Positions 1 through 9,702 of a stretch of DNA of 64,000 nt are shown in pieces (position 1 is the stretch's first letter; each line of letters starts with the position of its first letter). The stretch is from Anaerolineae bacterium (GTDB lineage: Bacteria > Chloroflexota > Anaerolineae > Aggregatilineales > J027). The stretch covers positions 186,001-250,000 of the forward strand of contig JAJTXY010000001.1 of the NCBI GenBank assembly GCA_021463865.1, read 5' to 3'. Both the position numbers and the translations under genes were made by a program. The notes beneath the pieces are model-generated. The model was not told where the DNA came from and did not search any database. It saw only the letters and a list, made by a program, of their open reading frames with translations.

Positions 1-128
1 TGCCACAAAAACGTACTCGAGATGGGCATATCGGTACGCCTTAGCCGCAGCATATAGAGCAAAAAGATGGGGATGGCGAGGGCGCTTAATCCCAACAATG
101 CGGGTGTGATAAAACCTAGACCACTCAA
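1..128 (-). CDS. BatA-like N-terminal membrane segment (partial, runs off the left edge)
   Basis: Only the first 42 codons are present. The product starts with one hydrophobic helix followed by an Arg-rich stretch (LRLRR) and the sequence PISSTFLW. This is the usual layout of the BatA/aerotolerance N-terminal domain, which precedes a von Willebrand factor A domain. The proposed start is TTG at 126-128: an in-frame TAA lies two codons upstream, and a TGAGG ribosome site sits 8 bases before it and overlaps the stop of the preceding gene. It is last in the minus-strand cluster with MoxR and DUF58, which fits a Bat-type protein. The rest of the protein is outside the window, so the vWA domain is inferred. 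Confidence 0.65.
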   Translation of the reverse strand, partial: MSGLGFITPALLGLSALAIPIFLLYMLRLRRTDMPISSTFLW

Positions 129-138
129 TTTTTACGCC

Positions 139-2859
139 TCATTCCCTAACAATCGTAATTTCCAATGGCAGTTGGGTGAAATTTTGACCATCTTCTAAGG
201 GCACACGCTCAAATGTCACTGGGTCATATAAACCCACGATGAAATAGGCTAACCCACTGTAATTCTCTACATACTCATCTACTCGGAAGTTCAGGCTATG
301 GTTGTCTGTGATGTACTCGCCTGTCACCCATCCAGTAGTGGGTCGTAAAAATCCGGCGGGTTCACTGTCACTTTGGGCCAATAACACCCCGTTGGGATCA
401 AGTAATTGAACAAACACCGTATAGGGTTTATCCGTTGCCTGTGTCGCTTGCCAAATTAAGCTAATCTGCGGTAGGACATCAGCGGAAAACTCGTTTTGCG
501 GCACGGTTATGCCTACCAGTGTGCCGATAGTGGGAAATTCGACTTGGACAGGGGTCGAAAAAGACGGCGGCTCAAAGGTATGCACCAGTTTGATCACCTC
601 AAAAGACCGCCAGTAGCTATCTTCAACCCACAAGTAGGCTTGCCCATTGGGCGCATCCGACGGGATTTCAAAACGATGCCACGACAGATACCCATACGGT
701 GCAAGGGTGTGCAGTTCCCATACAATAGGGCTGTACATGCCAGTCTCCATACCACGCAGATAGATGTTGACCATCCCATCCGCATTTGGGGTGATGTCCG
801 GGCCGTAGATTCGTACCGTTACATCTAGCGGAACACTGCCATCGAGAACGCCAGTAGTATTATTCGTCTCAACTAGGCTTCCCGTCGTATCCTCGTCAAA
901 AGGCTGACCGGGTAAGGGGAGCCTCTCATCAAAACGATAGGCTTTTCCAATTGGCCCCCCCTCCGCCGATAGCAAATCAATGCCCGATGGCTGACCCAGA
1001 CTATAAACCGTCATCTCCAATGGGTATTCAATGGGTGGCGCACCCTCTGGCAGATAAAGCAAATTGTAGGCCATACCCTTGTCAGAACGTCCCCATTCGG
1101 AGGTGGGGGTTTGGTCGCGGCGAGTAATCGGGGCGTCATGATAGGCAATGACCGCATCAAGGGGGTTCAAGATCGAAACTGCCGTTTTCAAATCTTCGTT
1201 GGTCGTAGTGGATAATTGCCATGCCGTTTCGACACACACGACCCCATTGGATGAAGCCATCCAACGAGCGCCTTGCATGACTACTTCCTGATAACGCGGA
1301 TTGGCCTCTAGGGGTTGGAAATCCGAAAACCTATCGAATTGATAGCCGATAGTCTCTAGCCCGAAATACGTTTGGGGTGGGGTGACAGCCGAACTAGACG
1401 CGCTCAACAAGCATGGATACATCCCGCGCACATCGGCAGGCAGTTGAAACCACGTCAAAAATTCAACATGGTGGTCTGTGGCTATGGGCTGTAAGCGGCG
1501 CATCACCGCATCGGCGTCCGAATACAATGGAACATTGACAAACTGCGCCCCTATCCCCAATTTTTCGGCGTAATAATCTTGTAGGGCGGGTTCGCGCTTA
1601 AAAGGAATCAGGATAACCGCATCATCCGGCAGGGTCGCATAATAACGGGCCAGTGCTTCGAAATCGTCATGTTGATAGGTGCGGTTGTCGGCGATTTTGT
1701 TTAAATTCACCGAGGTCAGGCTGATCGCTCCGGTAATGAGAACAGCGTAACCCACCAGTGTGGCCTTGTGGTCAGATTTTGCCAAAGCCGTCATGCCTGC
1801 CACCATAATCAGCAGAGCCGCCGGAACAGCCGCCACATAATAGCGCGGGTGAAAATCAATATGCGCTCGTAAAATCAAGGCGGTGCTGAATAACGGCACA
1901 AGGACGGCCTGTGAAATCAAAAGCCATGTGCGATAGGTGCGCTGCAAAATCGCCCCCGTGATGCCTAGCCCAATAGCCACTAACCCCGCGAGGTCAAGCC
2001 ACAGTTTGTCATCCGTACCGCGCAGTTGGGGCAGGGAGGGCAAAAAATAACTATGCCAGATGTCGCGTACCAGCGCAAAACCAATTTCCGGCGGCGAATT
2101 CAGCGGTGTCCCCGATGGCGCTTGGGTAAGGAGCCAAGGGGCATAGCCAATAACAAGGGCACTTTGTAATCCTGCCCAGATGAGCATATGCCGCCAATCG
2201 CGCCGCCACAGCCAGACGACTCCTGCCGCCACATTCAACCACGCCACCAGCGGTACAACGAGATTATGCGTATACAGGCCAATAATCTCGGAAAACCACA
2301 CGGTCAGCCAAATGGAAATCGGGATGGTCTGAGTGGGGCGATAGCCCAAAACGCGATCAATGACCCACAGCAGGACTAATCCGACCAACGGCACGGCGAC
2401 ATAAGCGCGGATTTCTTGGGTATATTCCCATAGCAGTGGGGAGGCCGCCACCAAAATCCCACCTGTCAATCCAGCGGAGCGTCCAAACCACTGACCTGCT
2501 ACCCGCATCGCCATTGCTGTTGTCAATAGACCGAGCAGAACCGACCCATAACGCATGGCAAAGGGCGTTTCACCAATGCCGAGCCGCCAGAGGACATGTA
2601 AATAGGTGTAATACAGATAGGGGGTGTTGTCATCAGGGGTAGTGAAAGGGCCACGCATTGCCCGAATTGACCAGCCCTCATCATGCCAGATACTTTCGGC
2701 ATCCAATCGCCATAAATTGAGGCTGAACCCACCCAGCAAAATCGCCAGCACCCAACTTGCCCAAAGCAAACGTGTCGCATGAAAAGCTGAGGTGGTTTGT
2801 GTGCCGCCCCTGCTGTGAAATGCTCCAATGGACAAACTGTGCAGCCGGGGTTCACTCAC
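139..2859 (-). CDS. GT-C fold membrane glycosyltransferase (GT39/PMT_2-like), 906 aa
   Basis: The N-terminal half (about residues 30-385) is a multi-pass membrane domain. Its first outer loop carries WHDEGWS, the acidic DE pair expected of GT-C enzymes that use lipid-linked sugars. The C-terminal half (about 390-906) is soluble, and its last 150 residues look like a beta-rich domain. The likely role is transfer of sugar from a polyprenyl-phosphate donor to a surface acceptor; donor and acceptor cannot be read from the sequence. It starts with GTG and overlaps the DUF58 stop by 4 bases (GTGA), so the two are translationally coupled. Its place in a MoxR/DUF58 cluster is unusual for a glycosyltransferase. 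The GT-C call is fairly firm; the substrate is unknown. Confidence 0.75.
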   Translation of the reverse strand: MSEPRLHSLSIGAFHSRGGTQTTSAFHATRLLWASWVLAILLGGFSLNLWRLDAESIWHDEGWSIRAMRGPFTTPDDNTPYLYYTYLHVLWRLGIGETPFAMRYGSVLLGLLTTAMAMRVAGQWFGRSAGLTGGILVAASPLLWEYTQEIRAYVAVPLVGLVLLWVIDRVLGYRPTQTIPISIWLTVWFSEIIGLYTHNLVVPLVAWLNVAAGVVWLWRRDWRHMLIWAGLQSALVIGYAPWLLTQAPSGTPLNSPPEIGFALVRDIWHSYFLPSLPQLRGTDDKLWLDLAGLVAIGLGITGAILQRTYRTWLLISQAVLVPLFSTALILRAHIDFHPRYYVAAVPAALLIMVAGMTALAKSDHKATLVGYAVLITGAISLTSVNLNKIADNRTYQHDDFEALARYYATLPDDAVILIPFKREPALQDYYAEKLGIGAQFVNVPLYSDADAVMRRLQPIATDHHVEFLTWFQLPADVRGMYPCLLSASSSAVTPPQTYFGLETIGYQFDRFSDFQPLEANPRYQEVVMQGARWMASSNGVVCVETAWQLSTTTNEDLKTAVSILNPLDAVIAYHDAPITRRDQTPTSEWGRSDKGMAYNLLYLPEGAPPIEYPLEMTVYSLGQPSGIDLLSAEGGPIGKAYRFDERLPLPGQPFDEDTTGSLVETNNTTGVLDGSVPLDVTVRIYGPDITPNADGMVNIYLRGMETGMYSPIVWELHTLAPYGYLSWHRFEIPSDAPNGQAYLWVEDSYWRSFEVIKLVHTFEPPSFSTPVQVEFPTIGTLVGITVPQNEFSADVLPQISLIWQATQATDKPYTVFVQLLDPNGVLLAQSDSEPAGFLRPTTGWVTGEYITDNHSLNFRVDEYVENYSGLAYFIVGLYDPVTFERVPLEDGQNFTQLPLEITIVRE

Positions 2860-3770
2860 TTCACCACTCCAAGCCGTCGGAGGTTATACAAAATCAGTTC
2901 TTCCCACGGGGTACTAGTTTCGATGGGAACATAATGTACCCCACGACGCAGGCAAAATTCACCAATTTCCTGCCGCCATGCCAACAACCGTTCTTGATAA
3001 AGCTGGATCATGCCCCCATCAATCGTTACTTCCTGCGGTACCCCCGTCTCCACATCCATCAATCGCAAGTCGCCAGTCAGCGGCGGATTGACCTCATCGG
3101 GGGAAAGGACATGAATCAACGCCACCTCAAAACCCCGACCCTGCAAGGCACTCAAGCCATCACGGTAGACAGGGGTCATCATGTCGCTGAAAATAATACA
3201 CAGACCCGCGCGGGTAGTGCGCACGGCGTAATCTTTTAGGAGGGCATCAAACGGGGTATCGCCGCGTGTATAGAATTTTTCGAGGGCGGACAGCATCGGC
3301 AGGGCAAAGGCTCTACCACGATGCGGCCCCCATTTTTGCACCTTTTCTTGGCGCAGAGCCGTGATCTGTACATGGTCACCCGTCGCCAATGACAGATAGG
3401 CCAGACCCGCCAACCCACGCAGCGCCCAAACGTATTTGTGGTGGTCACGATTTGACCCCCCACTGCGCGGCCAATCCATGCTGCCGGAGGAATCTATCAA
3501 GAAGTGAACCGAGAGGTCTTCTTCTTCCTCCAGCAATTTGATAAAAGGCCGTTCCAGACGGGCGAAAATATTCCAGTCCACCCGGCGCAGGTCGTCGCCT
3601 TTGACGTAATCTCGATAGTCGGCAAATTCAATACTCGTCCCGCGTTTGCTAGAGCGGCGTTCCCCTTTCATCACCCCGGCCCGCACCTGACTGGCGACCA
3701 GCGACAACTGCTCAAATTTGCGGAGGGTAGCGGGGTCGAAAATTTTCTGATAGGTGGGTCGTGCGCCCAT
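2856..3770 (-). CDS. DUF58 family protein with vWA-like MIDAS motif
   Basis: A protein of 304 residues with the DUF58 layout: a basic N-terminal segment containing SIEFADYRDY and DDLRRVDWN, then a vWA-like fold with the metal-site motif DSSGS at residues 93-97. DUF58 proteins are nearly always encoded beside MoxR AAA+ ATPases and are thought to act with them as chaperone-like metal-ion or protein-assembly modules. MoxR lies three genes upstream here (5663-6664). No membrane segment is evident. The stop overlaps the start of the glycosyltransferase gene. The family call is strong; the cellular target is unknown. Confidence 0.88.
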   Translation of the reverse strand: MGARPTYQKIFDPATLRKFEQLSLVASQVRAGVMKGERRSSKRGTSIEFADYRDYVKGDDLRRVDWNIFARLERPFIKLLEEEEDLSVHFLIDSSGSMDWPRSGGSNRDHHKYVWALRGLAGLAYLSLATGDHVQITALRQEKVQKWGPHRGRAFALPMLSALEKFYTRGDTPFDALLKDYAVRTTRAGLCIIFSDMMTPVYRDGLSALQGRGFEVALIHVLSPDEVNPPLTGDLRLMDVETGVPQEVTIDGGMIQLYQERLLAWRQEIGEFCLRRGVHYVPIETSTPWEELILYNLRRLGVVK

Positions 3771-3793
3771 AGTTCAAATTCCTTGTGAAACTA

Positions 3794-4660
3794 CTATTGA
3801 ATGTCTTGCCGCTGGAATGCGAATGTCGAAAGTCCGACCATCAGAATGATCCAGAACCCTAACACAGCAACGGATTCCCATAAAGACAGCGTGCCGCGAC
3901 CATCCACAATGGGTGGGGAAGGCGTGTTTTCATTGACCCACTGCAAAATATTCGAAGAATTGTAGGTGGGGGTGAGCAAATAGATGTCCGTGACCGATTC
4001 AATTCGGGTGATGGCGGCAATCAAGATGAGACCAAAGATCAACCCCAAGCTCTCAAGCAAAGTTAAGAAGACGCTTGCCATGACCCCAAACAAAATCGAA
4101 CGGGTCAGGATGGAAACCAACGCGGCGATGCCAGCAAAAATGAGCGTCGAAGCGAAGGTAATCGAGGCATTGAGCAGCAGGTCTTTTAAAAATTCACTCA
4201 CAGTATCGCTGGTGAGGGATGGTGGATAGTCCGCCCCAAAAATGAGACAGATTAACCCGAAGCCAATAATCAAAATCACAATCGTGGCAATAAACGTCAT
4301 CACAATAAAAGCCGTCATCGTCACAAATTTGGTGACAATCAGTCCTAATCGCTGATTACCCGGCAGCACGGATTTTAAGGTCTGATATTGATATTCTCCG
4401 GCAAAAAGGGTCGCAGCAAAGCTGATCAGGAATAGGCGGCTAATCGGGAAATTGGCGATTCCCCAGACTCCAACTCCAATATCATCCCAGCGCGGTGGGT
4501 CGGCAATAAAATCCTGCTTTGCTTCCCCACTAGCAAGCAGAATGATGGAAAATAAGGATAACGCCCCGCAGCCCAAGATGGGGAATATCCATACAGTGCA
4601 GCCGACTAACAGCCGATTGCCCGTCGTCTTTTTCCACTCAGCACGGAACAAATTAAGCAT
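3794..4660 (-). CDS. ABC-2 type exporter permease (exporter 2)
   Basis: A 288-residue membrane protein with about six hydrophobic helices. The first is near residues 15-45, and a large extracellular loop sits between the last two, where TNSSNILQWVNENT-like polar sequence lies. The N-terminal motif LFRAEWKKTTGNR is typical of ABC-2 permeases of the NatB/YhaP/CcmB type. It overlaps the ATPase gene upstream by 8 bases, so the pair is certainly co-translated. Nothing in the sequence identifies the exported substrate. Confidence 0.85.
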   Translation of the reverse strand: MLNLFRAEWKKTTGNRLLVGCTVWIFPILGCGALSLFSIILLASGEAKQDFIADPPRWDDIGVGVWGIANFPISRLFLISFAATLFAGEYQYQTLKSVLPGNQRLGLIVTKFVTMTAFIVMTFIATIVILIIGFGLICLIFGADYPPSLTSDTVSEFLKDLLLNASITFASTLIFAGIAALVSILTRSILFGVMASVFLTLLESLGLIFGLILIAAITRIESVTDIYLLTPTYNSSNILQWVNENTPSPPIVDGRGTLSLWESVAVLGFWIILMVGLSTFAFQRQDIQ

Positions 4661-5627
4661 GGGGTGTTCCTCCTATGGACAGCGGTGATGAATTAGGCTG
4701 AACAAAATCGTCCCCAATGACTTCTAGGAAGTAATCTTCTAACGATTGGCGGACGGGTGCGATGCTAAACACATCTACATTCTGCTCCACCAAGCGTCGC
4801 ACAATGCTAGGGGTGTCATTGCGGCTGGCTTTAATCCGCAGCTTGTTATGTTCATTCGGCACGGTTGAGGCGGCAACCTGCCAGCGTTCTTGTAGGGCGG
4901 TCTTGGCTTTTTCGATTGAACCGACTTCCGCCTCCAACTGCTCCTCTTGATTCAGCAATTCCTCAATCAGCCCCTCAACCACGATTTTGCCTTTGTTGAT
5001 AATGGCGACGCGGTCACTGGTCTGCTGCACTTCGCTCAAAAGGTGGCTGGTCAAAAAGACGGTTTTGCCATATTTATAGGCAAGGTCACGGATAAACTGG
5101 CGCATCTCGCGGATGCCTGCCGGGTCCATACCATTCGTCGGTTCGTCCAAGATGACCAAATCGGGATTATTAAGCAGGGCGGCGGCTATGCCTAAGCGCT
5201 GTTTCATACCTGTTGAATAGGCTTTGACGCGCACCCGTTCACTGCCGACCAACCCCACAAATTGCAGCAGTTGTTTGGCCCGTGTTGCATCAAACCCACC
5301 ACGACTGTTGCCAACGACTTTCAAATTATCCCAGCCGCGCAGATAGGGATAAAAGGTCGCGCCTTCTACCAGCGACCCTACCCGAAACAAGATTTCAGGT
5401 TTTTGGCGGGGGTCTTCGCCAAAAATGAGGGCTTTGCCGTCGCTGGCGTGCATTAGATTCAGCATCATGCGAATGGTGGTGCTTTTGCCCGCGCCGTTCG
5501 GCCCCAAAAAACCATAGACCTGCCCCGGCTCGACGCGAAAATGGATATGGTCAACCGCCAATTTAGGATTACGCAGGCGGCCAAAAATCTTGGTAAGCCC
5601 TTCAGTTTCGATAACGGGAGTCGCCAA
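4653..5627 (-). CDS. ABC transporter ATP-binding protein (exporter 2)
   Basis: A 324-residue nucleotide-binding subunit. Walker A is GPNGAGKST (about residues 42-50), the signature is STGMKQ (about 138-143) and Walker B is VILDEP (about 158-163), followed by NGMDP and the H-loop TSHLL. The final 100 residues after the ATPase core form the DUF4162-like tail common in NatA/CcmA-type export ATPases. It partners the permease encoded immediately downstream and overlapping it. The gene lies between MoxR and the permease/DUF58 pair. Confidence 0.92.
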   Translation of the reverse strand: MATPVIETEGLTKIFGRLRNPKLAVDHIHFRVEPGQVYGFLGPNGAGKSTTIRMMLNLMHASDGKALIFGEDPRQKPEILFRVGSLVEGATFYPYLRGWDNLKVVGNSRGGFDATRAKQLLQFVGLVGSERVRVKAYSTGMKQRLGIAAALLNNPDLVILDEPTNGMDPAGIREMRQFIRDLAYKYGKTVFLTSHLLSEVQQTSDRVAIINKGKIVVEGLIEELLNQEEQLEAEVGSIEKAKTALQERWQVAASTVPNEHNKLRIKASRNDTPSIVRRLVEQNVDVFSIAPVRQSLEDYFLEVIGDDFVQPNSSPLSIGGTPHA

Positions 5628-5662
5628 TACGCCCTCCTTGAATGATTGCGATGGGTTAGGGT

Positions 5663-6664
5663 TTAGCTTCCGGTGGATACTTGATCCAACAATTCGTCAA
5701 TGACCTGATCGGTGGTGATGCCTTCCGCTTGGCCCTCAAAATTGAGCAGCAGGCGATGGCGCAGGGATGGCGTAGCGATGGCCCGGATGTCTTCAAACGA
5801 GACGTTATAGCGGCCTTCTAGCAAGGCATTGGTCTTAGCGCCCAAAATAATTGCCTGACCCCCACGCGGACTGGAGCCATAGCGCACATAACGGCGCACT
5901 TTATCGGGCGCAGTCTGGCTCTCAGGATGGGTTGCCACAATCAGCCGCGCGACATATTCATTAACGTGTGAGGCAATCGGCACTTGCAAGGCCAGATTCC
6001 CCATTGCAATGATTTGTTCACCAGAGACGACGGCCTGTAATTCAGCATTTTCATGGCTGGTGGTGCGGCGGAAAATCTCGGTCAATTCGTCGGCAGAGGG
6101 GAAGGGGACATTGATCTTAAACATGAAGCGATCTAGTTGGGCTTCGGGCAGGGGATACGTGCCCTCCATTTCCAACGGATTTTGGGTTGCCAACACAAAA
6201 AACGGCGGTTGCAGGCGATACGTATGGTCAGCCACCGTCACCATTTTTTCCTGCATGGCCTCCAACAACGCCGACTGGGTTTTGGGCGTAGCGCGGTTGA
6301 TTTCGTCCGCCAGCAGCAGATTGGTAAAGACCGGGCCGGGCTGGAAACGAAATTCGCGGTGTCCCCCGTCGGTGGTTTCCATCACGTTCGTACCCACGAT
6401 GTCGGCAGGCATGAGGTCGGGCGTAAATTGGATGCGCGAAAACTTGAGGCTCATGGTGTCGGCAAGGGTGCGAATAAGCATCGTTTTGCCCAACCCCGGC
6501 ACACCTTCGAGTAGCGCATGGCGTCCCGTGATGACGCAAATTAACACACTGCGAATCAGTTCACCTTGTCCGACGATGACCTTGCGAACCTCGTCATAAA
6601 TGGCCCGTGCATTGATGGAAAATTCTTCGGCAGTAATTTCGCCAATCATTGGTGCGTCTGACAT
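5663..6664 (-). CDS. MoxR family AAA+ ATPase
   Basis: A 333-residue AAA+ protein. Walker A is GVPGLGKT (54-61), Walker B ends in LLADEIN with the catalytic Asp-Glu near 120-121, and the following RATPKTQSALLEAMQE block is characteristic of MoxR. Sensor 1 lies in FVLATQNP, and the C-terminal lid carries RYVRYGSSPRGGQA. MoxR proteins work with DUF58 and vWA proteins to fold or activate other complexes; both partner types are encoded downstream in this cluster. The ATG start has an AAAGGAA ribosome site. Confidence 0.93.
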   Translation of the reverse strand: MSDAPMIGEITAEEFSINARAIYDEVRKVIVGQGELIRSVLICVITGRHALLEGVPGLGKTMLIRTLADTMSLKFSRIQFTPDLMPADIVGTNVMETTDGGHREFRFQPGPVFTNLLLADEINRATPKTQSALLEAMQEKMVTVADHTYRLQPPFFVLATQNPLEMEGTYPLPEAQLDRFMFKINVPFPSADELTEIFRRTTSHENAELQAVVSGEQIIAMGNLALQVPIASHVNEYVARLIVATHPESQTAPDKVRRYVRYGSSPRGGQAIILGAKTNALLEGRYNVSFEDIRAIATPSLRHRLLLNFEGQAEGITTDQVIDELLDQVSTGS

Positions 6665-6754
6665 CCCAAAATTCCTTTACCTACTTTGGACAAATCGCCT
6701 TGTCCATCCAATTATGTACCAAATGTACTGATTCACCCTAACTTTGGTTCTACG

Positions 6755-7480
6755 CTATCCTTGCGGGCTGACCGGAATTGCAATACGCCCCAATTCAATA
6801 TCGGCAGCATCCCGAATACTGACCTCCGAGGGGAAATTCAGCGAGGTCTCTAGGAAAAGAAAACTGCCACTGGTGAGCGGAGTGGCCCGTTGTGTTCCAT
6901 CTGGATACAAGAGCACCACACTTTGTGCATTGGGGGAGAAGGCTTGACCCGCAAAAATAATCAACGGTGTGCCCCGGCTGTCGGTTACAAGCCATTGACC
7001 CGCGACACCGAGGTCAGTGGTGGTACTGACGCAGTGGTAGCCCCCATTAAAAACATTGATCAGATTAGGCAACCCCGTTGAATTTTGCCCGCCGTCGTGG
7101 TTGCCAATGCCGACCCCAATGCAGTTAAGGCCGCTTTGGTTTTGAAAGGCGATCCCAACGACTAAATCTTGTAGATAGATCGTTTCGACCCAAATGCGCG
7201 TACTGCCGGGAATGGGCTGTGCGCCATACGACTGCACAAAGGCTTCCATACGAATCAGATTAATACTTAGATCGGTGCCAATCACACCGGGGGTCGTTTG
7301 GGTGACAATTGGCGGTGTCACCATGATAGGGCCACCCGGCGTGGCGGTTGGAGGCGTATCGTTGGGTCGGATACAGCTAGACATCAGCAGCATCAGGCCA
7401 ATGAAAATTCCCGGCGCAGTGATTCGGGCAATAGAAACACCCCTGCGACGATCAGGTTGTATAACGCTAATACGGCGCAC
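6755..7480 (-). CDS. Putative lipoprotein of unknown function, 241 aa
   Basis: I do not recognise the family. The product has an Arg-rich N terminus, a hydrophobic stretch and the lipobox LMSSC, which makes Cys36 the likely lipidation site. A Thr/Pro-rich linker follows (37-65), then a globular, probably beta-rich domain. The start is GTG at 7478-7480, chosen because GAGGAG lies 8 bases upstream. It lies between MoxR and the coiled-coil membrane protein in the same operon, so it may be a surface partner of that system, but this rests on position alone. Confidence 0.6.
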   Translation of the reverse strand: MRRISVIQPDRRRGVSIARITAPGIFIGLMLLMSSCIRPNDTPPTATPGGPIMVTPPIVTQTTPGVIGTDLSINLIRMEAFVQSYGAQPIPGSTRIWVETIYLQDLVVGIAFQNQSGLNCIGVGIGNHDGGQNSTGLPNLINVFNGGYHCVSTTTDLGVAGQWLVTDSRGTPLIIFAGQAFSPNAQSVVLLYPDGTQRATPLTSGSFLFLETSLNFPSEVSIRDAADIELGRIAIPVSPQG

Positions 7481-7607
7481 CCGGTTTTCTCCTCGGCACG
7501 TTGGATGGGTAACATACCCCTCTTATTTTACCCGAAACCATTTTTTTAGCCGAATTAAAGGATGGAAGGGGTGGCGGTTGGAATCGCACACCCCTTTGAA
7601 ATCGAGT

Positions 7608-9620
7608 TTAGGGTTCTAGCGAGGAGAAATAGGCGTGAATGATGTCACGCAGCGAAATCGGAATATAGCCACTTTCAAGGGCTTGCTGCATGGCCTCTTC
7701 ATATTGACGGAACACTTCCTGATACGGCACGGTAGATTCTGCATCAAAATTCTCATTGAAATCACCGGGTTCGAGGGGTTCACCATTATCATCGGTGGGC
7801 TGCCCGTTTACCCCGACCTGTTCACCCTGCCCATTTTCGCCAATGCGGGTGGGTGAGTAGACCGATTCATAATCGCGCATGTCGTCATTACCGGGGCCGT
7901 TGTCAATATCACCGGGTTGATCGCCCGTCTGTCCACTCTGGGTATCCACACCCTCACCACCAGAGCCTTCACCGGCGCCAGAGCCACCAGATGGGCCGGA
8001 TTGTCCGCCTGTGCCCTGCTGTGACGACTGCCCGTCGGATTGACCACCGCTGCCGGGTTGACCTTCTTGCCCGCTCTGTGAACCTTCTTGACCCCCTTGT
8101 CCGGGTTGTTCTCCGTCTTGCTGCCCTTCCCCAGTTTGACCTTGTTGCCCGTCTTGACCCTGCTGACTAGTTTGACCGGGTTGTTGATTACCCTGTTGCC
8201 CATCTTGTCCCTCAGAACCTTCTTGCCCCTCTTGTCCGTCCTGAGATTGTTGTCCGTCTTGACCTTGAGAACTCTGTTGCCCGTCTTGGTTCTGCTGTCC
8301 TTGCTGCCCTTCTTGGCCTTGTTGCCCCTCTTGTCCGTCTTGAGATTGTTGTCCGTCTTGACCTTGCTGACTTTGTGAACCCTCTTGCCCTTCTTGGCCT
8401 TGTTGGGTCACTTCTTGACGGCTTTCTTCAACCTGATTGGCGGCTTCCTCGGCGGCTTGGGCTTGGGCATTATTTTGGTTCGCCTGATCTTGCTCGCGTA
8501 GCGTATCGGCGGCTTGATTGAGGGCTTCTTGGGCCTGCGGCACGTCGCCATTACGCAGAGCATCGGCGGCCTGCTGCAATTGTTGGGAAACAGCGGGATT
8601 CGTATTTTCTAGGGCGTCCGCAGCTTGTTCAAGTTGATCGGCGACCTCCTGTTGTTCTTCGGGGGTCATATTTTCCAAATCATCCGCCAATTGGTCTAGC
8701 TCATCGGCGGTAGCTTCCAAATTATTGTCTGCCAGTTGTTCACCCACTTGGTCGGTCAACGAGCTATCGCTGAGTTGCTCGCCTGCCTGCTGATTGGCCT
8801 GTTGTTCCTCTTGGCTCATACCGCTGCCCAGTTCCTGTAATTCTTTTTCGGCTTCGGCCAAAGCAGCAACCGCTTCTTCCTGCGAAATGCCATCTTGATT
8901 CAGCGTTTCAATGGCCTCATCCAGCGGCTCGGTCAGGATGTCTTTTTCTTCTTCGGTCAGGTTGGGATTGCTCTCAATCTCATTCTTGGCTTGTTCGAGG
9001 GCCTCAATTTGTTGGGCAATAGTGGCGTCAAGCGCTTCACGTTCGCGGACTTCATCATAAAGCGGATTCTTAAGTGCAATCGCCAAAATTAAGCCGATGA
9101 CCGCCAAGAGGAGCATAGCGATTTCAGGCCAATTGATTTCCACAGGCAAATAGCGTTTGGCCTGCACACCGTTGGCGATGCGGCGGGTATCCTCCATTTG
9201 ATAGTCCATCATCATCTGGGGGGCATCAATTTGCCCATTGCTGAGTTCCACTGCTGTACTAAGTCGTTCCTGCAAGCCGAAATGTTGATCAAAATGACGA
9301 GCGGATTTGGCAAGTGGGCGCGGCCAAAACCAGACCGCGATGATGCTCAAAACGGCACTGGCGGCCCCAATCATAAGCGAAAGACGTATCAGTTCATCTT
9401 TCACCAGCCACGGATAGAGGCGCGAGGCGGTGGCGATGGCAAGGCTGATAATGACACCGACCAATAACCCACGCGGCACCCACACAAACAGACGGGTCAA
9501 GCGCAGGCGATTATTCCAGCGGCGCAGATGCCACTGCAAAAAATCCTGCATATTCATCAACGCGGCAGGACTGGCCTGCTGCTGTTCACTGGCTTGGGGG
9601 AGCGAAGAAACGTTCTGCAT
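7608..9620 (-). CDS. Large membrane-anchored coiled-coil protein with Gln/Gly-rich repeat region (DUF4175-like layout)
   Basis: 670 residues. Two hydrophobic helices near residues 49-66 and 79-98 and a third near 165-183 anchor the N terminus. Residues about 185-400 are rich in Glu, Gln, Ala and Leu with heptad-like spacing, predicting coiled coil. Residues about 400-575 are an almost pure Gln/Gly/Asp/Glu/Ser tract built from short GQxGQ and GQQSQDGQ units. A short ordinary C-terminal domain ends the protein (YQEVFRQYEEAMQQALESGY). This N-terminal layout recalls DUF4175 proteins of MoxR/Bat loci, but I cannot confirm homology. It may be a surface or scaffold protein. Confidence 0.7.
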   Translation of the reverse strand: MQNVSSLPQASEQQQASPAALMNMQDFLQWHLRRWNNRLRLTRLFVWVPRGLLVGVIISLAIATASRLYPWLVKDELIRLSLMIGAASAVLSIIAVWFWPRPLAKSARHFDQHFGLQERLSTAVELSNGQIDAPQMMMDYQMEDTRRIANGVQAKRYLPVEINWPEIAMLLLAVIGLILAIALKNPLYDEVREREALDATIAQQIEALEQAKNEIESNPNLTEEEKDILTEPLDEAIETLNQDGISQEEAVAALAEAEKELQELGSGMSQEEQQANQQAGEQLSDSSLTDQVGEQLADNNLEATADELDQLADDLENMTPEEQQEVADQLEQAADALENTNPAVSQQLQQAADALRNGDVPQAQEALNQAADTLREQDQANQNNAQAQAAEEAANQVEESRQEVTQQGQEGQEGSQSQQGQDGQQSQDGQEGQQGQEGQQGQQNQDGQQSSQGQDGQQSQDGQEGQEGSEGQDGQQGNQQPGQTSQQGQDGQQGQTGEGQQDGEQPGQGGQEGSQSGQEGQPGSGGQSDGQSSQQGTGGQSGPSGGSGAGEGSGGEGVDTQSGQTGDQPGDIDNGPGNDDMRDYESVYSPTRIGENGQGEQVGVNGQPTDDNGEPLEPGDFNENFDAESTVPYQEVFRQYEEAMQQALESGYIPISLRDIIHAYFSSLEP

Positions 9621-9702
9621 TACAATACCCTATTCACTCTATATCAAGGGCGGCCCATTCTAATAATACTACGCCTTGCCCTGCCGAAATGTTCCCAAAT
9701 CT

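Noticed and set aside
6009-6599. 196-codon plus-strand frame opposite moxR
   Set aside because: Shadow of a strongly supported gene; no motif or ribosome site.
7895-8405. CRISPR-like look of the repetitive DNA
   Set aside because: Units are short, irregular and in frame with a coding region; no spacers of even length and no cas genes.
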